From Candidatus Aminicenantota bacterium (GTDB lineage: Bacteria; Acidobacteriota; Aminicenantia; UBA2199), in assembly GCA_016926835.1 (NCBI GenBank), contig JAFGNX010000077.1:1-34006 (forward strand): DNA of 34,006 bases. The letters run 5' to 3'. Shown here piece after piece: positions 11,631-20,657 of the stretch. Each line of letters starts with the position of its first letter. The stretch's first letter is position 1. The notes below the pieces were generated by a model. The model was not told the origin of the DNA and searched no databases. It worked only from the letters and a program-made list of their open reading frames with translations. The position numbers were made by a program, and so were the translations under genes.

Positions 11631-13159
11631 TTGTCTTTTTCGTCTACATCGACCAACAATGATTTCCCCGTCATGTCAGCGGGTGGGTCCACACCCAGCA
11701 ATTGCAGAAAAGTGGGTGCGATATCGGCCAGGCTGCCGCCGCTACGCAGACGTAAAGGTTTTGGAGTTACGAGTGTCAGGGGTACGGGATTGGTAGTATG
11801 GGCGGTCATGGGCGATCCGTCTTGCAATCGGGTCTGTTCGGCATTGCCGTGATCCGCCGTAATCAGGCAGGCCCCACCCCTGGCCATCACGGTTTCCACC
11901 ACCTGGTGCACACATTCATCCACCGTTTCCACAGCTTGCACAATAGCGGGGTAAACTCCCGTGTGACCCACCATATCGCAATTGGCGAAATTACAGATCA
12001 CTGCCCGGTGGCGTTCTTGCCGGATATCTCTAACCAGGCGTTCCCGCACTTCCCGCGCGCTCATTTCGGGCTGCAGGTCGTAAGTGGCCACGCGCGGGCT
12101 GGAGACCAGGATACGGTCTTCACCGGCAAAGGGCTCGTTGCGCAAACCGTTAAAGAAAAAGGTCACATGGGCGAACTTCTCTGTTTCCGCGATCCGCAAC
12201 TGGGGAATATCGTGATGAGACAGCACCTCACCCAGGATATTTTTATGCGCCAGTTCCGGGAACGCCTCTTTGAAATTTCCATTGTCATAGTAATGAGTCA
12301 TGGCCACAAAGTACAGATCTCTGCGCTGCACCGGGAATTCACTGAAATCCGGTTCCACCAGGGCACGAGTCAATTGGCGGGTACGATCAAAACGGAAATT
12401 GAAAAAAACCACAGCGTCCCCGTCTTTCAGCCCTGGGTAATCCGGCAGTACCCGCGGCCGAATGAACTCATCCGTTTCATTGTTTTTATACGCCCCGGAT
12501 ACGGCGTCTCTCCAGTCGGAAGCCGAAACGCCCCTGGCCTCGGTCACGGCCTCATATGCCAGTTTTGTGCGCTCCCAACGTGTGTCACGGTCCATAGCGT
12601 AGTAACGCCCCATTACGGTCGCGATTCGGCCCACGCCGATGCGTTCCATTCCCTGCTGCAGGAAATCAAGGTGTTGACGGGCGGATTTCGGCGGCGTATC
12701 CCGCCCGTCGGTGATGGCATGGATCCACACCCGGTCCAACCCTCTTTTTGCGCAGATCTCGAGGACAGCCAGGGCGTGACGGGTAACGGCATGAACGCCC
12801 TCTTCCTGGATTAGCCCCATCAGGTGGAGCCAGGTACCGTTGCGCCTGGCGGTCTCAACCGCGGAGATCAGTTCATCGTTGTCGTAAAAATCCCCGGACT
12901 CGATGGCCTGATCAATGCGCGTGAGACTCTGATACACCACACGGCCCGCACCGATATTCAGGTGTCCCACTTCGCTGTTTCCCTGATAACCCGGTGGCAG
13001 ACCGACAGCTCGGCCCGAAGTTTCCAACAGACAGGTGGGATAACCGGCCTGATAATAATCGGAGTGAGGTGTCTGTGCGTTCAGGATGGCATTCCCCGGC
13101 CCGGGGGGGCCCCAACCCCAACCGTCACGGATAATCAGGCAAACAATGGGATACTTCAT
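11627..13159 (-). CDS. gpmI: 2,3-bisphosphoglycerate-independent phosphoglycerate mutase
   Basis: DGWGWG near the N-terminus, QGNSEVGHLNIGAGRVVYQ, HAITDGRDTPP, CNFANCDMVGHTG, LITADHGNAE. SD TTGGAGG upstream and a 4-nt ATGA overlap with the downstream MBL gene. Confidence 0.96.
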   Translation of the reverse strand: MKYPIVCLIIRDGWGWGPPGPGNAILNAQTPHSDYYQAGYPTCLLETSGRAVGLPPGYQGNSEVGHLNIGAGRVVYQSLTRIDQAIESGDFYDNDELISAVETARRNGTWLHLMGLIQEEGVHAVTRHALAVLEICAKRGLDRVWIHAITDGRDTPPKSARQHLDFLQQGMERIGVGRIATVMGRYYAMDRDTRWERTKLAYEAVTEARGVSASDWRDAVSGAYKNNETDEFIRPRVLPDYPGLKDGDAVVFFNFRFDRTRQLTRALVEPDFSEFPVQRRDLYFVAMTHYYDNGNFKEAFPELAHKNILGEVLSHHDIPQLRIAETEKFAHVTFFFNGLRNEPFAGEDRILVSSPRVATYDLQPEMSAREVRERLVRDIRQERHRAVICNFANCDMVGHTGVYPAIVQAVETVDECVHQVVETVMARGGACLITADHGNAEQTRLQDGSPMTAHTTNPVPLTLVTPKPLRLRSGGSLADIAPTFLQLLGVDPPADMTGKSLLVDVDEKDK

Positions 13160-13333
13160 GGATCAGGCACCTCCAAGTAAGGAAAGTATACCATACCCAT
13201 TAGCGTACCCGCGAAACACGGTGTTTGATATGTTGAAATCCTTTCTGCAGGAGTGTAAAGTAAAATCTTTGATCAGGATAGACGCTGCGGATCGGGAAAA
13301 GGCCCGGCGCCAATCATGCCGGAATGATAAACA

Positions 13334-15328
13334 ATGGCAAAAAAGAAACCGCCTCGCAATAATGACGCCCCACGTCAAAACGACCTGACCGGTTCATTGC
13401 GCAGTCTGCCGGGATCGGAACTGGAACGCGCCCGGCTTTTTTTAAACATGGCAGGAGTCATGATACTGGCGTTGGACAATTCCGGCCGGGTCGCCATGAT
13501 CAACCGCCGCGGCTGCGAAATATTGGGCGGGGAATCTGAACAGATCCTGGGAGTGAACTGGTTCGATCATTTTATTCCTGAACCGCGACGCGCCCAGGTT
13601 CAGCGTGTTTTTCAGGGCATCGTGTGGGAAAAACAGAAGAGCCACGAATACCTGGAAGGCCCTGTGCTCACCCTGCAAGGCGAACAGAGGCTGATTGCCT
13701 GGCACAACGCCGTCATCAGGGATGATTCCGGAGAAATCATCGGTACGCTTTCCTCCGGCGAGGACGTAACTGAAATTCGCAGGGCGGAAGAAGAATTGCG
13801 GGAAAGCCGGCAATTGTATCAGGCTTTCATTAACGCCAATCGTGACATGATCTTCGTGAAAGACGAACATTTCCGCTACCTGGTAGCCAACAACGCGTTG
13901 GTGGAATTCTTTAACCGTCCACTTGAGGATGTACTTGAGCGAACGGATTTCGAAATGATGGAAATTTCCGCGGCCAACAGGTGCCGGGAATCCGATCAGC
14001 GCGCCCTGAATACCAACGCGGTTGTGGTAACGGAAGAGAACGTAGGCCAGAGGATATTTGAAACCACCAAGTTCACTCTCATGCTGAAGGGCGATCGGGT
14101 GGGAATCGGTGGAATTATCCGGGATATCACTGAGCGTCGCCACGGCGAAGAAGAACGGGAACGCCTGCGTGAACAAATGGCCCTGGCTCAGAAGATGGAA
14201 TCCGTGGGGCGCCTGGCAGGTGGTGTCGCGCATGATTTCAACAGCACGTTGAGCCGGATCATGCGACATGCCGAAACGGCATTGGAAACAATGGACCCAG
14301 CCGACCCCCTGCATACTGAACTCAAGGAAATCCGACGCTCCGCCCGACGCTCGGCCGACCTGACCCGTCAACTGCTGGCATTCGCCCGGAAACAAACGTC
14401 CATGCCCAGAAAACTGAATTTGAATGACACCGTCGGGGGTATGCTGCGCATGCTGGAACACTTGCTCGGCGATCATGTGCAATTGTGCTGGCAACCCGGC
14501 CAACAGGTGTGGCCGGTGCATATCGATCCCGCTCAGGTCGACCAGATCCTTACCAATCTGTGTATCAACGCCCGCGACGCGATTTCCGGGAAAGGCAGGG
14601 TCACCATCGAAACAAAAAACCTGGCCGTGGAAAACGAACAGTTGAACCTTCATGCCGGTTTTCTGCCTGGTGAATTCATCCGTCTTTCCGTCAGCGACAA
14701 CGGCTGCGGCATGGACCGGGAAACCCTGGCCAAAGTGTTTGAACCCTTTTTTTCCACCAAAGAAACAAAGGCGACCCCTGGATTGGGTTTGTCTACGGTA
14801 TATGGCATCGTGAAACAGAATGGGGGATTCATTCACGCATACAGCGAACCCGGGCGTGGTTCCGCCTTCCACATCAACCTGCCCCGCCATGTTGATCAGC
14901 CGTCTGCCATCAGGCCGACTCCCGTTCTGGAAACAGACAGTGAGAAAAGAGAAACCATCCTTGTGGTTGAAGATGAACCCGCTATATTAAAGCTGGGGCA
15001 ACGCATGCTCCAGGAACTGGGCTATCACGTACTGACAGCCGGCACTCCGGAAAAAGCCATCCAGGTCTCCTCCGCCTGCTCCGGGCCGATAGACCTCCTG
15101 ATTGTCGACATCATCCTGCCCGGCATGGACGGCTGCGAACTCGCTGCCGAGCTGATACGCCAACGCCCGGGCAGCAGAGTCCTTTTCATGTCCGGATACT
15201 CAGAGAATATCATTCACAAATACAGCGGTCTTGAGAACAAGTCCCGGTTCATCCAGAAACCTTTCACCATTCGTGAACTTGCCGCAAGCGTGCAGGAAGC
15301 CTTGAAAAACACAGACCCGAGAAGTTGA
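13334..15328 (+). CDS. Hybrid sensor histidine kinase (PAS-PAS-HisKA-HATPase-REC), no obvious transmembrane segment
   Basis: PAS-like N-terminal repeats, H-box LAGGVAHDFNSTLSRI, N-box NLCINARDAI, G boxes SDNGCGMD / GLGLSTVYGIVKQNGG, receiver domain ILVVEDEPAILKLG...LLIVDIILPGMDG...KPF. Confidence 0.93.
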   Translation: MAKKKPPRNNDAPRQNDLTGSLRSLPGSELERARLFLNMAGVMILALDNSGRVAMINRRGCEILGGESEQILGVNWFDHFIPEPRRAQVQRVFQGIVWEKQKSHEYLEGPVLTLQGEQRLIAWHNAVIRDDSGEIIGTLSSGEDVTEIRRAEEELRESRQLYQAFINANRDMIFVKDEHFRYLVANNALVEFFNRPLEDVLERTDFEMMEISAANRCRESDQRALNTNAVVVTEENVGQRIFETTKFTLMLKGDRVGIGGIIRDITERRHGEEERERLREQMALAQKMESVGRLAGGVAHDFNSTLSRIMRHAETALETMDPADPLHTELKEIRRSARRSADLTRQLLAFARKQTSMPRKLNLNDTVGGMLRMLEHLLGDHVQLCWQPGQQVWPVHIDPAQVDQILTNLCINARDAISGKGRVTIETKNLAVENEQLNLHAGFLPGEFIRLSVSDNGCGMDRETLAKVFEPFFSTKETKATPGLGLSTVYGIVKQNGGFIHAYSEPGRGSAFHINLPRHVDQPSAIRPTPVLETDSEKRETILVVEDEPAILKLGQRMLQELGYHVLTAGTPEKAIQVSSACSGPIDLLIVDIILPGMDGCELAAELIRQRPGSRVLFMSGYSENIIHKYSGLENKSRFIQKPFTIRELAASVQEALKNTDPRS

Positions 15329-15440
15329 GAGAGTTGACGGTGGAAACCCAAGTGAAAAGTTGAAAAAGTGGCAGGAGCGAAAAATTTTTCGCCCCTACAG
15401 ATTCACTTCTTACCTTTTCAACTTTCCAACTTTTCAACTT
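15322..15440. repeat. Nested inverted-repeat intergenic element, candidate dispersed palindrome or MITE-like element
   Basis: Outer arms AAGTTGA (15322-15328) / TCAACTT (15434-15440), inner imperfect GAAAAGTTG-type inverted arms, and a perfect 16-bp core palindrome GCGAAAAATTTTTCGC (15377-15392). Confidence 0.5.
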
Positions 15441-15462
15441 AAATCTAGTGAAATATTAACGT

Positions 15463-15491
15463 TTGCAAAAGAAAACCGTTTTGATTATAAT
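15463..15491 (+). promoter_or_regulatory. Sigma70-like promoter of fadL/ompP1-like gene
   Basis: TTGCAA (15463-15468), 17-nt spacer, TATAAT (15486-15491). Leader carries a GAGAGGAGG Shine-Dalgarno before the ATG at 15524. Confidence 0.65.
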
Positions 15492-15523
15492 TGCCGGGAC
15501 TGCAATTTGAGAGAGGAGGTTGC

Positions 15524-16750
15524 ATGAAACGCATTCTGAAACAAACCTTTGCGGTTGCCGGAGTCCTGCTTCTCAGCACGGGCCTGGCGGCCAACGGACT
15601 CAACCTGAACAGCGTCGGCTCCAAATCCATCGGGATGGGGGGCGCCTTTGTGGGCCTTGCGGACGATTACAGCGCCATTTTCTGGAATCCCGCCGGCATG
15701 ATTCAACAGGAGGGACCGATTTTTTCGCTTTATGGCAGCGCCATTATGCCCAAAGGCACCTATGAATTCGCAATGGCAGGGATCAACACCGAGACGGAAA
15801 GCAAAGCCTACCCTTCGGGCGCAATCGGATACATCAAACCGCTTTCCGACAGAGTAGTCGTGGGCATCCTGGGCTACGTGCCCTCCGGTTCCGGGGCCAC
15901 CTGGCCCGGCACCGACCTGGCTCCCCTGGCTTCCGGAATTGTTTTGGAATGGGAAAGCATGGTGGGCATCATCGCCTTGTCTCCGGCCGTGGCTGTGCGC
16001 GTGACCGACCAGTTAACCCTGGGAGCCGCCCTGAACATTTACTACGGGCTGCTGAAAATCAAGCGCCCGGGACTCGTGCAATACGAGGAAGACCTGACCG
16101 GCATGGCCGTGGGCGGAACCATCAGCGCCATGTTCCAACCCTCAGAGATGTTGAGTTTCGGCTTGACCTTTAAAACGCCCATCAGCGTGAAAATGAAAGG
16201 TGATGCCTCAATGAGCGGTGCCGGCATCCTGGGGCTTTCCGTTACTTCCGACGCGGAACGTTCCGCTGACTGGCCCATGTGGATCGGGTTCGGCGTGGCG
16301 ATCAAACCCATGGACCGCCTCACCATCACCGCTGACCTGCAGTACACCGACTGGAAGAAACTGACGGATATCCCGGTCACATACGAGAATCTGGCCTGGC
16401 AGGCGGCCTTTGCCGAAGCCGGAAATTTCGAACTGCAGTGGGAGAGTAAAATCCAGTGGCGTTTCGGCATGGAGTACCGCCTGAACGACACCTGGGCCCT
16501 GCGCGCCGGATACTATTACGATCCCTCTCCGGGACCCCTGGAAACGGCCAATATCCTGTTGCCGCAATTTACCTACAACTGGGCGACTGCAGGCGTGGGT
16601 TACCACACGGATACAATCAGCCTGGACGCGGCCGTGGAGTTCGGCTTTGGAAAGGACCGGGAAGTTCCATTGGGCCTGAAACACGGCATGCCGGGAATCC
16701 ATGGCATGTCCATGGTTGTACCCAATATCGCCTTTACCTACCGCTTCTGA
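15524..16750 (+). CDS. FadL/OmpP1/TodX-family outer-membrane transport protein
   Basis: Signal peptide MKRILKQTFAVAGVLLLSTGLAANG, then GSKSIGMGGAFVGLADDYSAIFWNPAGM typical of OmpP1/FadL, and a C-terminal aromatic (NIAFTYRF). Start at ATG 15524 after SD GGAGG, not 15491. Confidence 0.88.
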   Translation: MKRILKQTFAVAGVLLLSTGLAANGLNLNSVGSKSIGMGGAFVGLADDYSAIFWNPAGMIQQEGPIFSLYGSAIMPKGTYEFAMAGINTETESKAYPSGAIGYIKPLSDRVVVGILGYVPSGSGATWPGTDLAPLASGIVLEWESMVGIIALSPAVAVRVTDQLTLGAALNIYYGLLKIKRPGLVQYEEDLTGMAVGGTISAMFQPSEMLSFGLTFKTPISVKMKGDASMSGAGILGLSVTSDAERSADWPMWIGFGVAIKPMDRLTITADLQYTDWKKLTDIPVTYENLAWQAAFAEAGNFELQWESKIQWRFGMEYRLNDTWALRAGYYYDPSPGPLETANILLPQFTYNWATAGVGYHTDTISLDAAVEFGFGKDREVPLGLKHGMPGIHGMSMVVPNIAFTYRF

Positions 16751-16766
16751 TCATTAAAGCCGGATA

Positions 16767-16795
16767 GCGGGGGAGACATCTTTTGTCTCCCCCGC
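16767..16795. terminator. Strong hairpin downstream of fadL-like gene
   Basis: Perfect 12-bp stem GCGGGGGAGACA / TGTCTCCCCCGC with 5-nt loop. No long T-tract follows. Confidence 0.6.
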
Positions 16796-16837
16796 GTCTA
16801 ACCTGATTTGACTTCCCCTTCGGCTTGAAAAATTCTT

Positions 16838-16862
16838 CCTGATTGCGTAGCATGCAATCAGG
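16838..16862 (+). promoter_or_regulatory. Inverted repeat or hairpin overlapping the Shine-Dalgarno of the aldolase gene
   Basis: CCTGATTGC (16838-16846) and GCAATCAGG (16854-16862) are perfect 9-bp arms with a 7-nt loop. SD AGGAGG is at 16860-16865. Confidence 0.5.
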
Positions 16863-16870
16863 AGGCAATC

Positions 16871-17782
16871 ATGGAAGATCAGTTCAATATTCCCGCCGAT
16901 GTACCCAATGACCGGATCAACGAGTATATCAACAACTACGACGATATCACTCTGGGTTCCGATCGCTTAATGTTGTTTGCCGGCGATCAGAAGATCGAAC
17001 ACCTGAACAAGGATTTCTTTGGCGATGGAATCGCCCCAGACGACAACGACCCCGAACACCTGTTCCGTATCGCCGACACTGCCGAGGTCGGGGTATTCGC
17101 CACACAGATGGGGCTGATCTCCGCTTATGGCGGAGATTACCCGGAAGTTCCATATTTGGTGAAATTGAATTCAAAAACCAACCTGGTAAAAACGGCCCAG
17201 CGAGATCCGGTTTCGCTTCAGATGGTGGACGTCGAACAGGTGATTACGTTCAAGCGGCGTTCCGGTCTCAATATCCTGGGTGTGGGTTACACCATCTACC
17301 TGGGCAGTGAATTCGAACACCTGATGCTGCGTGAGGCCGCCCAGGCGGTATTCCAGGCGCATCAGCACGGGTTGATTACCGTTCTGTGGATCTATCCCCG
17401 CGGCCAGGCGGTCAAAGACGAAAAACACCCGGATATCATCGCCGGAGCGACCGGCGTTGCCGCCACCCTGGGCGCGGACTTCGTCAAAGTGAATTACCCG
17501 AAACTGGAAGGACATGACTCCAAAGAGGTGTTCAAGCAGGCCACCCGCGCTGCCGGGCGCACAAAAGTCTTGTGTGCCGGGGGTTCCAGTATTGAACCCA
17601 GGGCGTTCCTGCAGATGTTGCACGACCAGATCTTTGTCTCGGGCGCAGCGGGCAACGCCACCGGGCGAAACATCCATCAGAAACCCCTGGATGAAGCCGT
17701 GCGTATGGCCAACGCCGTGACCGCCATCACGGTCTACGGCAAATCTGTTGAAGAGGCTTACGCGATTTATTCGGGCAGTTGA
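16871..17782 (+). CDS. DeoC/LacD/FbaB-family aldolase, probably class I fructose-bisphosphate aldolase
   Basis: LMLFAGDQKIEHLN, LWIYPRG, GADFVKVNYP (candidate Schiff-base Lys), VLCAGGSS, and GAAGNATGRNIHQ phosphate-binding motif. Confidence 0.85.
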   Translation: MEDQFNIPADVPNDRINEYINNYDDITLGSDRLMLFAGDQKIEHLNKDFFGDGIAPDDNDPEHLFRIADTAEVGVFATQMGLISAYGGDYPEVPYLVKLNSKTNLVKTAQRDPVSLQMVDVEQVITFKRRSGLNILGVGYTIYLGSEFEHLMLREAAQAVFQAHQHGLITVLWIYPRGQAVKDEKHPDIIAGATGVAATLGADFVKVNYPKLEGHDSKEVFKQATRAAGRTKVLCAGGSSIEPRAFLQMLHDQIFVSGAAGNATGRNIHQKPLDEAVRMANAVTAITVYGKSVEEAYAIYSGS

Positions 17783-17803
17783 TATAGCTGTTTTGCCGGC
17801 CTG

Positions 17804-17836
17804 GCGGCAGCCGGGTGGATTCGCCCCGGCTGCCGC
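17804..17836. terminator. Hairpin between aldolase and metK
   Basis: Perfect 12-bp stem GCGGCAGCCGGG (17804-17815) / CCCGGCTGCCGC (17825-17836). No obvious U-tract. Confidence 0.5.
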
Positions 17837-17843
17837 GGCCGAA

Positions 17844-17872
17844 TTGACAGCAACCCGACTTTCTGCTAGTAT
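17844..17872 (+). promoter_or_regulatory. Sigma70-like promoter of metK
   Basis: TTGACA (17844-17849), 17-nt spacer, TAGTAT (17867-17872). CCTGGAGGAAA SD before the ATG at 17912. Confidence 0.75.
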
Positions 17873-17911
17873 TGTCCGTTAATCCTGTCCCTTTTCCTGG
17901 AGGAAATTGAA

Positions 17912-19066
17912 ATGGTCAAAGGAACCTATCTGTTTACATCTGAATCCGTAACCGAGGGGCATCCGGACAAGATCTGTGACCAGATCTCTGATGCCATCCT
18001 CGATGAATGCCTGCGCCAGGATCCCGAATCCCGGGTGGCGGTGGAATGTCTCACCAAGACGGGTATGGTGGTAGTGGCCGGAGAATTGACAACCTCCGGT
18101 TACATTCACATCCCTCAGATCGTGCGCAAGACTTTGAAAAACATCGGCTATACCCGCTCATCGTACGGTATCGACGCCGAGACCTGTGCCGTGCTGGTGC
18201 ATCTGGAAGAACAATCCCCTGATATCGACAAGGGAGTGACTGCGACCAGTGAGCACGAGCAGGGCGCGGGTGACCAGGGCATGATGTTCGGCTTTGCCTG
18301 CCGTGAAAATCATGAGTACATGCCTTTGGCCATCCACCTCTCCCACAAATTGACCCAGCGCCTGGCCGAAGTACGCAAATCCAAAGAACTGGATTACCTG
18401 GGCCCGGACGGCAAATCCCAGGTGACCGTGGAGTACAGGGACGGGAAACCCTCCCGCGTAACCGCCGTAGTGATTTCCAACCAGCACGACGAAGGTATTA
18501 TCCATGAGCGCATTGAAGCCGATATCATTGCCAAAGTGATCCGCCCCGTCTGTGGTGAATGGCTGAACGGAGATACACGTTTTTATGTCAACCCCACAGG
18601 CCAGTTTGTTCGCGGCGGCCCGTTTGCCGATGCCGGTCTAACCGGACGCAAAATCATTGTCGACACGTATGGCGGCATGGGACGCCACGGCGGTGGGGCG
18701 TTTTCCGGTAAAGACCCTTCAAAAGTGGACCGCTCTGCTGCTTACATGGCCCGCTATATCGCCAAAAACCTGGTGGCCGCAGAAGTCGCCGACAAGTGTG
18801 AAGTCCAATTGGCTTACGCCATCGGTGTTGCGGAGCCTGTTTCAGTTAATGTCAACTTCTTCGGCACCGGCAAAATGCCGGAAGAACGAGCGGTTGAGAT
18901 CGTGCGCCAGGTATTCCCGCTGAAACCCGCCGAAATTCTGAGGGAATTGGACCTGAGACGACCCATTTACTTGGCAACAGCATCATATGGACACTTCGGC
19001 CGTGATTCCTTTCCCTGGGAGCAGATTAACCGCGTCGACCGCATCCGCGAGTTGGCCGGGTTCTAA
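17912..19066 (+). CDS. metK: S-adenosylmethionine synthetase
   Basis: [88 protein letters not shown]. Confidence 0.98.
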   Translation: MVKGTYLFTSESVTEGHPDKICDQISDAILDECLRQDPESRVAVECLTKTGMVVVAGELTTSGYIHIPQIVRKTLKNIGYTRSSYGIDAETCAVLVHLEEQSPDIDKGVTATSEHEQGAGDQGMMFGFACRENHEYMPLAIHLSHKLTQRLAEVRKSKELDYLGPDGKSQVTVEYRDGKPSRVTAVVISNQHDEGIIHERIEADIIAKVIRPVCGEWLNGDTRFYVNPTGQFVRGGPFADAGLTGRKIIVDTYGGMGRHGGGAFSGKDPSKVDRSAAYMARYIAKNLVAAEVADKCEVQLAYAIGVAEPVSVNVNFFGTGKMPEERAVEIVRQVFPLKPAEILRELDLRRPIYLATASYGHFGRDSFPWEQINRVDRIRELAGF

Positions 19067-19104
19067 TCTGCGCACAAGCAAACGTCCAGCTGATTGAACT
19101 GTTG

Positions 19105-19133
19105 TTTACTATACGTAATGGATATGGTAAATA
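19105..19133 (+). promoter_or_regulatory. Candidate leaderless promoter of HD-GYP regulator gene
   Basis: TTTACT (19105-19110), 17-nt spacer, TAAATA (19128-19133), 7 nt before the ATG at 19141. No SD. Confidence 0.5.
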
Positions 19134-19140
19134 GATATCC

Positions 19141-20229
19141 ATGAACAAGGGAACAATCCTCATCGCAGATGATGAGGAGGACATCCGCGAGTTGCTCGGG
19201 GATTTCATGAGTGGGGAGGGTTACCAATGCATCCTGGCAGCGGATGCGTTTGAAGCCCTGGAAAAGTTTCGCGCGACTCCCGGTATCGATTTGATCATGT
19301 CGGACATCCGCATGCCCGGCCGTACGGGCATCGAGTTGCTCGACGATGTCAAGAAGTTCGACGACGACGTCATGGTGGTGATGATCACCGCGGTCAAGGA
19401 CGTGGAATCGGCGATTGCCGCCATGTCAAAAGGCGCTTATGACTATGTGTCCAAGCCCTTTAAACTCAATGAAGTTGCGGCCATCGCCGGTAAAGCCATT
19501 GAGAAGCGCCACCTGATCCTGGAGAACCGCGAGTACCAGCGGGAACTGGAACGCAAGGTTGAAGCGCGCACCATTGAGTTGCGTCACGCCCTGAAAGAAC
19601 TGGACAAAACCTACAAATTCACTTTGAGCGCGTTGGTAACCGCCCTGGACACGCGGGATACGGAAACCCAGGGCCATTCCTTCCGGGTCATGAGTTATAC
19701 CATGGAGCTGGCCCGGCGATTGGAAATGAAAAACCCTGAATTCCTCAAGGCCCTTGAATACGCGGCACTTCTGCACGATATCGGAAAAATCGGTATTCCG
19801 GATGCCATTCTGCGCAAGCCCGGCCGCCTTTCTCCGCTGGAATGGGAAATCATGAAAACCCATCCGGTGCTGGGATATGAAATTCTGTGCAAAATCAAAT
19901 TTCTTGAAGAATCCGCCCAGATCGTGCTTCACCATCACGAACACTTTGACGGCAGCGGTTATCCGGATGGATTGCGCGGAAAGAAAATTCCAGTGGGATC
20001 ACGGATATTCGCCGTTGCCGACGCATTTGATGCCATGACGACCAAGCGTCCCTACAGCGACGCTGTGACTTTCCAGGCCGCTCTGGACGATCTGCAGGAG
20101 AACAAAAACAGGCTTTTTGATCCCGTGGTGGTGGAAGCTTTTGTCAACGCCGGTCTGGAATTCTGGCAGAGAGAGCGGGAAACCTTTGACCGCCGCGTCA
20201 AGGCGGATCCGGATTTTTACCTGCGTTGA
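19141..20229 (+). CDS. Response regulator with HD-GYP domain (RpfG-like, probable c-di-GMP phosphodiesterase)
   Basis: REC: ILIADDEEDIRELL...LIMSDIRMPGRTG...YVSKPF. HD-GYP: LLHDIGKIGIPDAIL, HHEHFDGSGYPDGLRG, FAVADAFDAMTTKRPY. Confidence 0.94.
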   Translation: MNKGTILIADDEEDIRELLGDFMSGEGYQCILAADAFEALEKFRATPGIDLIMSDIRMPGRTGIELLDDVKKFDDDVMVVMITAVKDVESAIAAMSKGAYDYVSKPFKLNEVAAIAGKAIEKRHLILENREYQRELERKVEARTIELRHALKELDKTYKFTLSALVTALDTRDTETQGHSFRVMSYTMELARRLEMKNPEFLKALEYAALLHDIGKIGIPDAILRKPGRLSPLEWEIMKTHPVLGYEILCKIKFLEESAQIVLHHHEHFDGSGYPDGLRGKKIPVGSRIFAVADAFDAMTTKRPYSDAVTFQAALDDLQENKNRLFDPVVVEAFVNAGLEFWQRERETFDRRVKADPDFYLR

Positions 20230-20657
20230 CGCCACACCATGCACACTGCGTCTTCCCCGGGGTTGCGATAGTACTCTGAACGGAATCCTGTTTCAAAAAA
20301 ACCGATTTTGCGGTACAGCTGTCGGGCTGCCGCATTGGAACGGCGAACTTCCAGGAACACTTCCCGGACTCCTTCAATTTGCACCATTTTCAGCATTTCC
20401 GCCAGCAAATGAGCGGCGAGGCCCTGTCTGCGCCGTTTCATCGGCACGGCCATGCGCAATATTTCAGCCTGCGGAGGCAGGCACCAGCACAAGAGAAAAC
20501 CGCCGACTTCCTTGGCACTTTCAGCCACAATCAGGCGGGCGACGGGATTCGCAAGCTCGTCTCGATAATAATCCGCGCTCCAACCGTCGTGAAAACATGT
20601 GTTGTCGATGTGAGCAACCGCCGCCACGTCTTCGGGTTGAGCAGGACGAATAATCAT
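20217..20657 (-). CDS. rimI: GNAT acetyltransferase, RimI-like (ribosomal protein alanine N-acetyltransferase)
   Basis: MIIRPAQPEDVAAVAHIDNTCFHDGWSADYYRDEL, RRRQGLAAHLL, EVRRSNAAARQLYRKIGF. Coupled to tsaB. Confidence 0.88.
   Translation of the reverse strand: MIIRPAQPEDVAAVAHIDNTCFHDGWSADYYRDELANPVARLIVAESAKEVGGFLLCWCLPPQAEILRMAVPMKRRRQGLAAHLLAEMLKMVQIEGVREVFLEVRRSNAAARQLYRKIGFFETGFRSEYYRNPGEDAVCMVWRQRR

Noticed and set aside
11798-12814. 338-aa plus-strand ORF opposite gpmI
   Set aside because: Antisense to gpmI, no domain motif; shadow ORF.
13442-14890. 482-aa minus-strand ORF opposite the histidine kinase
   Set aside because: Shadow ORF of a confident kinase; no recognisable domain or start signal.
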